Shown in pieces: positions 29,974 through 38,111 of a stretch of DNA of 64,000 nt (its first letter is position 1; the number at the start of each line of letters is the position of its first letter). The notes beneath the pieces were generated by a model. It had not been told where the DNA came from, made no database searches, and worked only from the letters and a program-made list of their open reading frames with translations. Made by a program: the position numbers and the translations under genes. Source of the DNA: Streptomyces sp. ITFR-21 (GTDB lineage Bacteria > Actinomycetota > Actinomycetes > Streptomycetales > Streptomycetaceae); contig NZ_CP134605.1 in NCBI RefSeq assembly GCF_031844685.1, positions 3,616,001-3,680,000 on the forward strand, written 5' to 3'.

Positions 29974-31272
29974 GTGACTGAAGCGTCCGACGAGTCGAGC
30001 CGCGCCGCGGAACTGCGGAGCAAGCTCGTCGCAGAGTTGACGGCCGCCGGCTCGATCGCGTCGAAAGAGGTCGAGGCCGCTTTTCGTACGGTGCCTCGGC
30101 ACCTGTTCGCGCCCGGAGCGACCTTGGAAGAGGCGTACGCCCCCTTCAACGTGGTCGTCACCAAACGGGACGAGCACGGGACCACGATCAGCTCGGTGTC
30201 CGCGCCCTCCATCCAGGCCGTGATGCTGGAGCAGGCCGACCTCCGGCGCGGCATGCGCTGCCTGGAGATCGGGTCGGGCGGCTACAACGCGGCCCTGATG
30301 GCGGAGTTGGCTGGACCGGACGGTGAGGTCACCACGCTCGACATCGACTCGGACATCACCGACCGCGCCCGCGCCTGCCTGTCGGAAGCCGGCTACGGCG
30401 ACCGGGTGCGCGTCGTCCTGGGCGACGGCGAGGAAGGCTGCCCCGAACACGCCCCCTATGACCGGACGATCGTGACCGTTGGCGCCTGGGACATCCCGCC
30501 GGCGTGGACCGACCAGCTCACCGACGACGGCACCCTCACCATCCCCCTGCGGATGCGCGGCCTGACCCGCTCGATCACCTTCGCCCGCGAGGCGGACCAC
30601 CTGGTCAGCAGGTCGGCGGAGATCTGCGGCTTCGTGACGATGCAGGGGGCCGGGGCGCACCGCGAACGCCTGCTGCTCCTACGCGGTGAGGAGATCGGGC
30701 TGCGCTTCGACGAGGAGCTGTCGGCCGATCCGGACGCCCTGAACGGCGCACTCGACACTCCGCGGACCGAGGTGTGGACGGGCGTGACGGTCGGACGCGC
30801 CCAGCCGTTCGACACGCTCCAGATGTGGCTGGCCACCGCCCTCGACGGGTTCTGCCTGCTGTCGGTGGACCCGAAACTCGACACGGGTCTGGTGGCGCCG
30901 CAGAACCGCATGGCCTGCCCGGCGGTGGTGGAGGGCGGTTCGTTCGCCTACCTCGCGCTGCGGAAGCTCGACCAGGACCAGGACCAGGACCACCCGGACC
31001 GGACGGTGTTCGAGTTCGGCGCGCACGGCTTCGGGCCGGAGGCCGCCGCTCTCGCCGAGGCACTGGCCGCGCAGATCCGCGTCTGGGACCACGACCACCG
31101 GACCGGGCCCGGCCCGCGCATCACGGCCCACCCGGCGGGCACCGCCGACGAGCGGCTCCCGGTAGGGCGGGTCATCCCCAAGCGGCACGTCCGCGTCGTC
31201 ATCTCCTGGCCCGCGGCGGTTCTGCCGACGACCGGCCAGGCCGCCCCGTACCACCTCGACGAGAAGGAGTGA
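29974..31272 (+). CDS. FxLD-system methyltransferase (protein-isoaspartate methyltransferase-like)
   Basis: First gene of the lanthipeptide operon, 432 residues. The N-terminal half is a PCMT-like SAM-dependent O-methyltransferase: FRTVPRHLF, then motif I CLEIGSGGYNAALMAEL and the following LDID, about residues 90-130. The C-terminal half (about 225-432) is specific to the FxLD branch. Related lanthipeptide enzymes methylate an Asp side chain of the modified peptide, leading to aspartimide or isoaspartate; the core here offers Asp34, Asp37 and Asp54. The start is GTG 29974. AAGGAG at the gene's very end serves as the ribosome site of the precursor, 5 bp later. Confidence 0.88.
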   Translation: MTEASDESSRAAELRSKLVAELTAAGSIASKEVEAAFRTVPRHLFAPGATLEEAYAPFNVVVTKRDEHGTTISSVSAPSIQAVMLEQADLRRGMRCLEIGSGGYNAALMAELAGPDGEVTTLDIDSDITDRARACLSEAGYGDRVRVVLGDGEEGCPEHAPYDRTIVTVGAWDIPPAWTDQLTDDGTLTIPLRMRGLTRSITFAREADHLVSRSAEICGFVTMQGAGAHRERLLLLRGEEIGLRFDEELSADPDALNGALDTPRTEVWTGVTVGRAQPFDTLQMWLATALDGFCLLSVDPKLDTGLVAPQNRMACPAVVEGGSFAYLALRKLDQDQDQDHPDRTVFEFGAHGFGPEAAALAEALAAQIRVWDHDHRTGPGPRITAHPAGTADERLPVGRVIPKRHVRVVISWPAAVLPTTGQAAPYHLDEKE

Positions 31273-31277
31273 CCTTC

Positions 31278-31448
31278 ATGGCAGAAGTCCCCATGGGCGA
31301 CACGGCGTTCGACATGGAGTTCGAGCTCGACGTGCGCGTCATCGAGGCCGGCCTGCCGGTCCGCGACCTGATGCGCGACACCAGCGACAACTGCGGCTCG
31401 ACGTGCTCGGGCACCGCCTGCACCTCGTACGTGGGCGACCCGGCCTGA
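31278..31448 (+). CDS. FxLD-family lanthipeptide precursor
   Basis: A 56-residue precursor peptide. The leader carries the family box FELD at residues 15-18, within an acidic amphipathic stretch. The C-terminal core holds Cys39, Cys43 and Cys48 interleaved with Ser41, Thr42, Ser44, Thr46, Thr49 and Ser50, so up to three (methyl)lanthionine rings are possible. The last residues are YVGDPA. ATG 31278 follows AAGGAG by 8 bp. No dedicated leader-cleavage site such as GG or GA is obvious; the stretch around AGLPVRD (24-30) is the likely border. LanB, LanC and the methyltransferase next door should dehydrate, cyclise and methylate it. Confidence 0.92.
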   Translation: MAEVPMGDTAFDMEFELDVRVIEAGLPVRDLMRDTSDNCGSTCSGTACTSYVGDPA

Positions 31449-31511
31449 GACGAGGAGCCGTTGCCGTCGCGTCGTTGTCCGTGTGTCCATGGCTTCGACG
31501 CGGCGGCAACC

Positions 31512-31551
31512 CTGACCTCCCGCGCCACGGACGGCGTCGGCGGGAGGCCAG
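31512..31551 (+). promoter_or_regulatory. Hairpin between precursor and LanB genes
   Basis: CCTCCCGC (31516-31523) pairs with GCGGGAGG (31540-31547), extended by CTG/CAG outside. Lying in the 130-bp gap after the precursor stop, it could partly terminate transcription or protect the upstream mRNA so that precursor exceeds enzyme. Confidence 0.55.
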
Positions 31552-31578
31552 GCGCGCGAGTACTTCGACGGAGGGATC

Positions 31579-34500
31579 GTGGTGGGCACAACCGACCGGC
31601 TGCTGTACCGGCACGCCGACGTACTCCTGATACGGGCCACGACCCGCCCAGGCGGGCTGACGTTCTCCGCTGACCCCGATCTGGAGGGCGCCCCCGACGA
31701 AGTGCTGGCGCGGGCTTCCGCATGGCTGGAGGAGGTGTGGCGGCCGGACGCCTTCCGACGTGCGGTCGAGGTCGCCAGCCCCGTGCTGTCAATGGCGGTT
31801 CGCGAGGCGGTGGCCGGCGGCCTCACGGATGTCCGTCAGGCTCGCCGCCTCGTCCACTCCGTGGCCTCGTACCTCCTGCGCTGGCGGGGCCGGGCCACTC
31901 CTTTCGGCCTCTTCGCGGGCGTGGCAGTCGCTCGGATCGGCAGCGAGCCAAAGGCGCGGTGGGGCAGCGACCACCGCGTAGTGGTCCGGCCGGACGCCGA
32001 GTGGACGGGTGCGGTTGTCGATTGCCTGGAGCACTTCCCCGACCTGCTGCCGCGTCTGCCGGTGGTGGCGAACAATTGCGCGTTCCCGCGTGGCAACCGG
32101 CTCGTCGTCCCCGGCCGGGCCGCCGGAAGCCGGCCAAGAGAGCTGGCCCCCTCGGAGGTGTCGATCCGCCGCACCGGACCGGTCCGCAGTGCGCTCGACC
32201 TGGCCCGCAAGCCTCTTCCCTACGCCCAGCTGGGGAAGCTGCTGACCGCCGAGTACCCGCAGGCGTCCGCTGCCCAGATCGACGCCTTGCTCATGCGGCT
32301 CGTCGCCGAAGGCTTCCTGCTCACCAGTCTCCGAGCCCCGATGACCGTTCCCGATTCCTTGGGACACCTGTGCGCCGAGCTGGTTGCCGCCGGTGCGGAC
32401 GAACTGCCGAGCGTCGATGGCACGGTGCGCGAACTGCACGCGCTCCAGACGGCGATGGCCCGCCACAATCAGACAGCATCGCCCGCCGAAGCCGCGATGA
32501 TCCGCACCACTATGGCCGAGCGCATGGCGGCGCTCTCCGACACCACGGCGCAGCCGCTCGCCGCTGAAACGGCTCTCGACTGCGACATCACCGTGCCCGA
32601 AGCGGTGATCCGCGAGGCGCAGACGGCGGCCTCCGTACTCCTGCGCCTGACGCCGCACCCGTTCGGCCACCCGCGGTGGAAGGACTTCCACGGCCGCTTC
32701 CGGCAGCACTACGGCGTCGGCGCCGCCGTCCCCGTGGCCGATCTGGTGGCGGACAGCGGGCTGGGGCTACCGGCTGACTACCTGGGGTCGGCGCTGAGGA
32801 CGCCGCCGCGTCCACTCACCTCGCGCGACGAGACACTGCTCGCCTTGATCCAACAGGCAGCGTTCGACGGTGCCGAGGAGATCGTGCTGACCGAGGCGAC
32901 GATTCGAGCGCTCACAGTGGGAGATCCCACCGAGATCCTTCCGCCGCCACGCGCCGAGCTGGCCTTCCAGCTTCACGCGGAGTCGGACGACGCTCTACGG
33001 CGCGGGGCCTTCCGCCTGCTGGTCACGGGGGTCCCGCGCGTCGCGAGCAGCATGGCCGGACGCTTCGCCGAGGTGCTGCCGGAAGCCGATCGCCGCCGCC
33101 TGAGCAGCGCCTACGCCGCAGTGAGCACCGACGACCCCGGCACGGTCGCGGCTCAGCTGTCGTTCACCCCGAGGCGGCGACGCAGCGGGAACGTTGCGCG
33201 CACGCCGCAGTTGTTGCCGTTGACGATCCCGTTGGCCGAACACCGTGACCCCGAACACGGCGACCTCATAGCGCTGGACGACCTCGCGGTCAGCTCGGAC
33301 GCCCGCCAATTCCGCCTGGTTCAGCTGTCGACTGGCCGGGACGTCGAGCCGCGCGTCCTGCACGCGCTGGAAGCCGGAACCGCGACGCCGCCCCTGGCCC
33401 GCTTCCTCGCCGAAATCACGACGGCGCGCTGCGCCACCTACCAGGCGTTCGACTGGGGCGCGGCGGCCCGTCTGCCGTACCTCCCGCGCCTGCGGCACGG
33501 CCGAACCGTCCTCTCCTCGGCCCGCTGGCTCCTGAACGCCGCCGACCTCGTCCCGCGTATGGCCTCGACCTCCGCCTGGGACGCAGCGCTGACGACTTGG
33601 CGCAGCCGGCTGCGCGTCCCGGCCGCCGTCGTCCTGTGCGAGGGAGATCTCCGCCTGCCCCTGGACCTCGACCGGCCGCTGCACCGGGCGCTGCTGCGTT
33701 CCCGCCTCGACCGCACGGGCGGCGTCGAGTTGCGCGAGGCCCCGTCGTCGGCCGACCTCGCCTGGGTCGGCCGGGCGCACGAGTTCCTTCTGCCATTACG
33801 CCTGGTACGTCCCGAGAACGCCGGTGGTCTTTTGACGACGCCCAGTCCGGTCCGGCGTGACGCCGAGCATCTGCCCGGTGCTTCCCCGTGGCTCCACGTA
33901 CGCGTCCACGGGCACCCGGACCGCCAGAACGACATCCTGACCGGCTACGTGCCCCGACTCTTCGCCGCATGGGACGAACCGCCGCTGTGGTATTTCACCC
34001 GGCACCGCGACACCACGCGGCCCGATAGCGCCCAACACCTCACGCTGCACGTACGGTTGCCGTCGCCCGACCATTACGGCGCCGCCGCCGGCAGAGTGGG
34101 CGCGTGGGCTGCCGACCTGCGTGCCGACGGTCTGGCGCCCGGCGTCGAGCTGGTCGGCCACCGACCCCAGACCGGTCGCTACGGTCACGGCACGGCGATG
34201 ACGTCCGCCGAAAGGGTGTTCGCCGCCGACTCCACCGCCTCGTTGGTCCAGATCGAGTTGGCCATCCGCACCGGCGTACCCGCCGAGGCCGTCACCGCAG
34301 CCGGGTTCGTCGACCTCGCGTGCTCCTACGCCGCGACGACGGCCGACGGCTTACGTTGGCTGGCGGCCGAACTGCCCCGGGAACGTGGACGACTCGACAC
34401 CGGCCTGCGCGACGCGACGTTCCGGCTCGCCGACCCGAGCGGCGAGTGGACGGCCCTGCGAAGCCAACCCGGCGGTGAAGCAGTCCTGTCGGCCTGGGAA

Positions 34501-34701
34501 CAGCGGAAGATCGCGCTGGCCGACTATCGTGAGCAGCTCGCTCTTCAGCAGGACGATCCGTTCTCCGTCCTCCGGTCGCTCCTTCACCTGCACCATGTGC
34601 GCGCCCTCGCCGTCGACCCCGAACGCGAGTGCGTTACCAACCGCCTCGCCCGCGCCGTCGCACTACGCCTGATCGCCCGCGGTTCCGGGACCTCCTCGTG
34701 A
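31579..34701 (+). CDS. Full-length lanthipeptide dehydratase (LanB)
   Basis: Dehydrates Ser/Thr of the FxLD core through glutamyl-tRNA-dependent glutamylation and elimination. At 1040 residues it is a full-length class I LanB. The glutamylation domain opens the protein (RHADVLLIRATTR; RWRGRATPFGLFAG near residue 97), and a SpaB_C-type elimination domain fills the C-terminal 270 residues (PWLHVRVHGHPDRQNDIL, then YGHGTAMTSAERVFAADS). The GGAGGGA ribosome site stands 3 bp before GTG 31579; GTG 31582 is equally possible. The stop overlaps the LanC start (GTGA). A second, stand-alone SpaB_C protein follows two genes on. Confidence 0.94.
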   Translation: MVGTTDRLLYRHADVLLIRATTRPGGLTFSADPDLEGAPDEVLARASAWLEEVWRPDAFRRAVEVASPVLSMAVREAVAGGLTDVRQARRLVHSVASYLLRWRGRATPFGLFAGVAVARIGSEPKARWGSDHRVVVRPDAEWTGAVVDCLEHFPDLLPRLPVVANNCAFPRGNRLVVPGRAAGSRPRELAPSEVSIRRTGPVRSALDLARKPLPYAQLGKLLTAEYPQASAAQIDALLMRLVAEGFLLTSLRAPMTVPDSLGHLCAELVAAGADELPSVDGTVRELHALQTAMARHNQTASPAEAAMIRTTMAERMAALSDTTAQPLAAETALDCDITVPEAVIREAQTAASVLLRLTPHPFGHPRWKDFHGRFRQHYGVGAAVPVADLVADSGLGLPADYLGSALRTPPRPLTSRDETLLALIQQAAFDGAEEIVLTEATIRALTVGDPTEILPPPRAELAFQLHAESDDALRRGAFRLLVTGVPRVASSMAGRFAEVLPEADRRRLSSAYAAVSTDDPGTVAAQLSFTPRRRRSGNVARTPQLLPLTIPLAEHRDPEHGDLIALDDLAVSSDARQFRLVQLSTGRDVEPRVLHALEAGTATPPLARFLAEITTARCATYQAFDWGAAARLPYLPRLRHGRTVLSSARWLLNAADLVPRMASTSAWDAALTTWRSRLRVPAAVVLCEGDLRLPLDLDRPLHRALLRSRLDRTGGVELREAPSSADLAWVGRAHEFLLPLRLVRPENAGGLLTTPSPVRRDAEHLPGASPWLHVRVHGHPDRQNDILTGYVPRLFAAWDEPPLWYFTRHRDTTRPDSAQHLTLHVRLPSPDHYGAAAGRVGAWAADLRADGLAPGVELVGHRPQTGRYGHGTAMTSAERVFAADSTASLVQIELAIRTGVPAEAVTAAGFVDLACSYAATTADGLRWLAAELPRERGRLDTGLRDATFRLADPSGEWTALRSQPGGEAVLSAWEQRKIALADYREQLALQQDDPFSVLRSLLHLHHVRALAVDPERECVTNRLARAVALRLIARGSGTSS

Positions 34702-35972
34702 CCGCCCCGAATCTCTCCGCTGCCACTGCGGCCGAAGTCCTCGCCGGTCATCTGGCCACGCCTCCGACGCCGTCGGCCGACCGCCCGTGGCTCGCGCAGT
34801 CCCTCCACCAAGGCGCCGCCGGGATGGCACTCGTGCACATCGAACGCGCGCACCACGGCAGTGGCAGTTGGCAGACGGCACACGCCTGGGTGACCGCCAC
34901 GACTCACGACGGAGTCAGCGCCGCCGACGACACCGGCCTGCACTTCGGCGCCCCGGCGGTCGCGTACGTCCTCCAAGCGGCACAGGCCGACGGGACCGCT
35001 CGCTACGGCAGTGCCCTGGCAGCCCTCGACCGGCACGTCAGCGCGCTCGTCCACCGCCGCGTCGATGCCGCTTTCGCACGTATCGACCGCGGTGAGCTCC
35101 CCGACTTCGCTGAGTACGACCTGCTGCACGGCCTGACCGGCATCGGTGCGCACCTGCTGCAACGCGAAGCAGGCGGTGAAGGGTTGGGGCGCGTCCTTCG
35201 GTATCTGGTCACCCTGGCCAGGCCCTTGCGCGTCGACGGGACCGCGCTGCCGGGCTGGTGGGTCGGCCACGATCCGCAGCGACGCGACGGCTCGCCTGAG
35301 TTCGCTGGCGGCCACGCCAACCTGGGCATCGCGCACGGCGTCACGGGGCCGCTCGCGCTGCTCGCCCAAGCTCTACGCCGGGGAATGGAGGTGGACGGCC
35401 ATCGCGAGGCCATCGAGACCATCTGCGCCTGGCTGGACGCCTGGCGGCAGGACGCCGACACCGGACCGTGGTGGCCGCAGTGGATCACCCGCGATGAACT
35501 GCACACGGGACGTCCGCGGCAGCGCGGCCCACTCCGGCCGAGTTGGTGCTACGGAACCCCCGGCATCGCCCGCGCGCACCAACTCGCCGCGATCGCCACC
35601 CATGACGTCGCCCGCCAGGAGATGGCCGAGTCCGCCGTCGCGCGATGCCTGTCCGACCCGGCCCAGCTCGACCGCATTACGGACGGCGGTCTCTGCCACG
35701 GCTGGGCCGGCGTCCACCAGACCGCTTGGCGGGCTGCCCAGGACGCTCGTACGCCGGAGATCCGCGGGTGCCTGCCGCGGTTGGCGGACCACCTCCTTTC
35801 GTACGCCCAGACCGAAGCGTATGAGCGGGCCGGGCATGTCGGCCGAGGCACAAGGACCGCTGATCCGCGCGGACTATTGGAGGGCGCCGTCGGCCTCGCG
35901 CTCGCCCTCCAGACCGCCGCGCACGACGCGTCGCCGATCACGTCGTGGGATGCGTGCCTTCTGATCAACTGA
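34698..35972 (+). CDS. Lanthionine synthetase C-like cyclase (LanC)
   Basis: Adds Cys thiols to dehydrated residues to form (methyl)lanthionine rings. It is 424 residues long, with the zinc ligands in the expected places: Cys284 in SWCYGTPG, and Cys333-His334 in CHGWAG. His213 in NLGIAHGVTG matches the catalytic His. GTG 34698 overlaps the LanB stop. The family's double alpha-toroid is suggested by repeated GxxG-containing helices. It acts on the precursor after LanB, in the cytosol. Confidence 0.93.
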   Translation: MTAPNLSAATAAEVLAGHLATPPTPSADRPWLAQSLHQGAAGMALVHIERAHHGSGSWQTAHAWVTATTHDGVSAADDTGLHFGAPAVAYVLQAAQADGTARYGSALAALDRHVSALVHRRVDAAFARIDRGELPDFAEYDLLHGLTGIGAHLLQREAGGEGLGRVLRYLVTLARPLRVDGTALPGWWVGHDPQRRDGSPEFAGGHANLGIAHGVTGPLALLAQALRRGMEVDGHREAIETICAWLDAWRQDADTGPWWPQWITRDELHTGRPRQRGPLRPSWCYGTPGIARAHQLAAIATHDVARQEMAESAVARCLSDPAQLDRITDGGLCHGWAGVHQTAWRAAQDARTPEIRGCLPRLADHLLSYAQTEAYERAGHVGRGTRTADPRGLLEGAVGLALALQTAAHDASPITSWDACLLIN

Positions 35973-35999
35973 CTTGTTTCCAGGTGGAATGAGGAGCTG

Positions 36000-37004
36000 A
36001 TGCCCGTGACCTCACACGCTTCGCCGAACGCGGCGGTGGAGGGCGTTCTGGCTGTGCTGGCGGGCGCACCTCTTGAGCGAGCCGCCGAACGGTGTGGGAT
36101 GGTCGCCGCCGACCTGGCCGACGCCGTCGAGGTGTACCGGGCGGCAGGGGAGGCGGCTCTCAACGCGGCCTCGCCGGATGGCCGTTGGTACCACGTGCAC
36201 ATCGAGTTCCCGGACTGGGCTGCCGCCGAGCGGACCGGCGCCGACCACCTCGGCCCGATCCTGCACCGGCTCGCTCCTGCGATCGGGTCCTGGTGGTTCA
36301 TCCGCAAGGCGCCGTGCTGGCGCGTCCGTTGCCGTCCGGCTCCGGGAGCCGGCCTCGCCGATACCCGGGCCGCCGTCATTGAGGCCCTGGACCGCCTCAC
36401 CGCGGCGGGGGAGGTGAGCCGGTGGTGGGAGACCGTCTACGAGTCGGAAGCCCTCGCGTTCGGCGGGCCCGTGGGAATGGAGGCCGCCCACGCCCTCTTC
36501 GTCGCCGACAGCGGTGCCGTCCTTGACTGCGTACGCCGCCAGCACGGCACGGCTGAGCCCCACCCCGCGATCGGCCGCCGCGAAGTGTCGATCCTGCTGT
36601 GCGGCGCGCTGTTCCACGGCGCAGGACAGGAGTGGCACGAGCAGGGCGACGTATGGCACCGGGTGGCCCGGCTGCGCCCGCTGCCCGCGGATGTGCCCGC
36701 CGACCGGCTGCGCGAGCTGACTGCGAGCCTCCGCCGCCTGATGACGGTGGACACAGGGCCGCGAAGCCCGCTCCTCGCCGCCGACCGGCCCTTGGCCTTC
36801 GCGGCCCCTTGGGCTGCCGCCTTCACCACCGCCGGCCAAGCCCTCGGCCGTGCCGCCCACGACGGCATCCTGGAACGAGGACTGCGAGACGTCCTCGCGC
36901 ACCACGTGATCTTCCACTGGAACCGCCTCGGCCTACCAGGCCGGACCCAGGCCATCCTCGCGCGCGCCGCGCGCGACCTGGTGATGAACTCCTCGGGTTC
37001 GTGA
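36000..37004 (+). CDS. Stand-alone SpaB_C / thiopeptide-type bacteriocin biosynthesis protein
   Basis: A 334-residue protein of the thiopeptide-type bacteriocin biosynthesis family, related to the elimination domain of LanB. Family features are WYHVHIEFPDW, IRKAPCWRVR, WWETVYESEALAFGG and the terminal helical region. ATG 36000 has GAGGAG upstream. Because LanB already has its own C-terminal SpaB_C domain, this copy may do a second elimination or another modification (in other pathways, split SpaB_C proteins add amino acids or form macrocycles). Its stop overlaps the next start (GTGA). Confidence 0.85.
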   Translation: MPVTSHASPNAAVEGVLAVLAGAPLERAAERCGMVAADLADAVEVYRAAGEAALNAASPDGRWYHVHIEFPDWAAAERTGADHLGPILHRLAPAIGSWWFIRKAPCWRVRCRPAPGAGLADTRAAVIEALDRLTAAGEVSRWWETVYESEALAFGGPVGMEAAHALFVADSGAVLDCVRRQHGTAEPHPAIGRREVSILLCGALFHGAGQEWHEQGDVWHRVARLRPLPADVPADRLRELTASLRRLMTVDTGPRSPLLAADRPLAFAAPWAAAFTTAGQALGRAAHDGILERGLRDVLAHHVIFHWNRLGLPGRTQAILARAARDLVMNSSGS

Positions 37005-37852
37005 CGTACGCGCAGCCTGACAACCCGGCCGCCATCGAGCGGATGCGTACCGCGCACCGCCGTGCGTGTACCGCTCTACGCGTCCGCCCTGATGCGGCTC
37101 GCCGCTCGCAGGAAGTGTGGGGCTGGCAGGGCCGCACGTACAACCGCCCGGTCACAGCCTCCGACGGCCGAGCCTGGCTCCGCCTCGCCGCTTCGCTGAC
37201 CGACCGGATCAACGCGACCTTCTGGAACGGCTCCCTCGCGGCGGCGAGGTCCCTCCCGCCCGGCGTGCCGCGCCCTCGCCTACGCGATGTCCACGACTGG
37301 ACCGAAGGCTGCTGGAGCTACCGCGCCGAACTCTACGACCACGAGCCGGTAGGCCCCGTTGCAGGCACCCCCACGTTGACGAGGGCGCCCGACCTCCCGC
37401 CCGGCTGGTGGAAGGACCTCGCCAGCGCCCTCACTGACATCACCGCAGTCTCCACGAACCGCTTGTCCGTCCACCAGCCGTTCCTCGACCGCGCGATGCC
37501 CCGCTACCTCGGCACCCCCATCACCACAACGGCACCGTCCTGTTCCACCGCCCACGGCGACCTCCACTTCGCCAACCTCTGCGCCCCCACCCTCCGCATC
37601 CTCGACTGGGAAGGCTGGGGCCTCGCGCCCACCGGCTACGACGCGGCGGTCCTCCACACCCACAGCCTCCTGGTCCCACCCGTGGCCGCCCGCATCCGCC
37701 ACGAGCTCGCCCACCTCCTCGCCACCCCCGCCGGCCGCCACGCAGAGCTGGTCGTGATCACCCAACTCCTCCACACCAGCAAGGACCCCCACCTCCTCGC
37801 TGCCCTCCGCTCGCGCGCCGCGTACCTTCTCGGGCGCCCGCTCCTCGGCTAA
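37001..37852 (+). CDS. Aminoglycoside-phosphotransferase-like kinase-fold protein
   Basis: A 283-residue protein with the C-lobe hallmarks of the APH/choline kinase fold: the catalytic loop HGDLHFAN at about residue 181 and the metal-binding DWEGWG at about residue 197. The N-lobe is short and lacks an obvious glycine-rich loop, although VWGWQGRTYNRPVTASDGRAWLRLA may correspond to the first strands. GTG 37001 overlaps the preceding stop, so it belongs to the lanthipeptide operon as its last gene. It may phosphorylate the peptide or confer self-protection. Both are inferences. Confidence 0.75.
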   Translation: MTYAQPDNPAAIERMRTAHRRACTALRVRPDAARRSQEVWGWQGRTYNRPVTASDGRAWLRLAASLTDRINATFWNGSLAAARSLPPGVPRPRLRDVHDWTEGCWSYRAELYDHEPVGPVAGTPTLTRAPDLPPGWWKDLASALTDITAVSTNRLSVHQPFLDRAMPRYLGTPITTTAPSCSTAHGDLHFANLCAPTLRILDWEGWGLAPTGYDAAVLHTHSLLVPPVAARIRHELAHLLATPAGRHAELVVITQLLHTSKDPHLLAALRSRAAYLLGRPLLG

Positions 37853-38111
37853 CCCACCGGTGGCTGTGACCGCGCACACAGCGAGCAGCCGGGCCCACAG
37901 TGCCAAGCGGTCCGTCGATCCCTGCGTCGCAGCTCGGGTCTAGAGTTGGCCTAACGTTTCACCGTGCCGTGCAGTTCAACGGCCTTCATCGCGCTCCACG
38001 GTCTCGAATTAGGCCGCGGCGCGAGCGAGAGCAGCAGGCTATGGTCCCGCTGCCCGAGCCCGAACTCACTAGGCCGCAGATGGTCTGCTGAGAACATGCG
38101 CGCTGCCAGGG

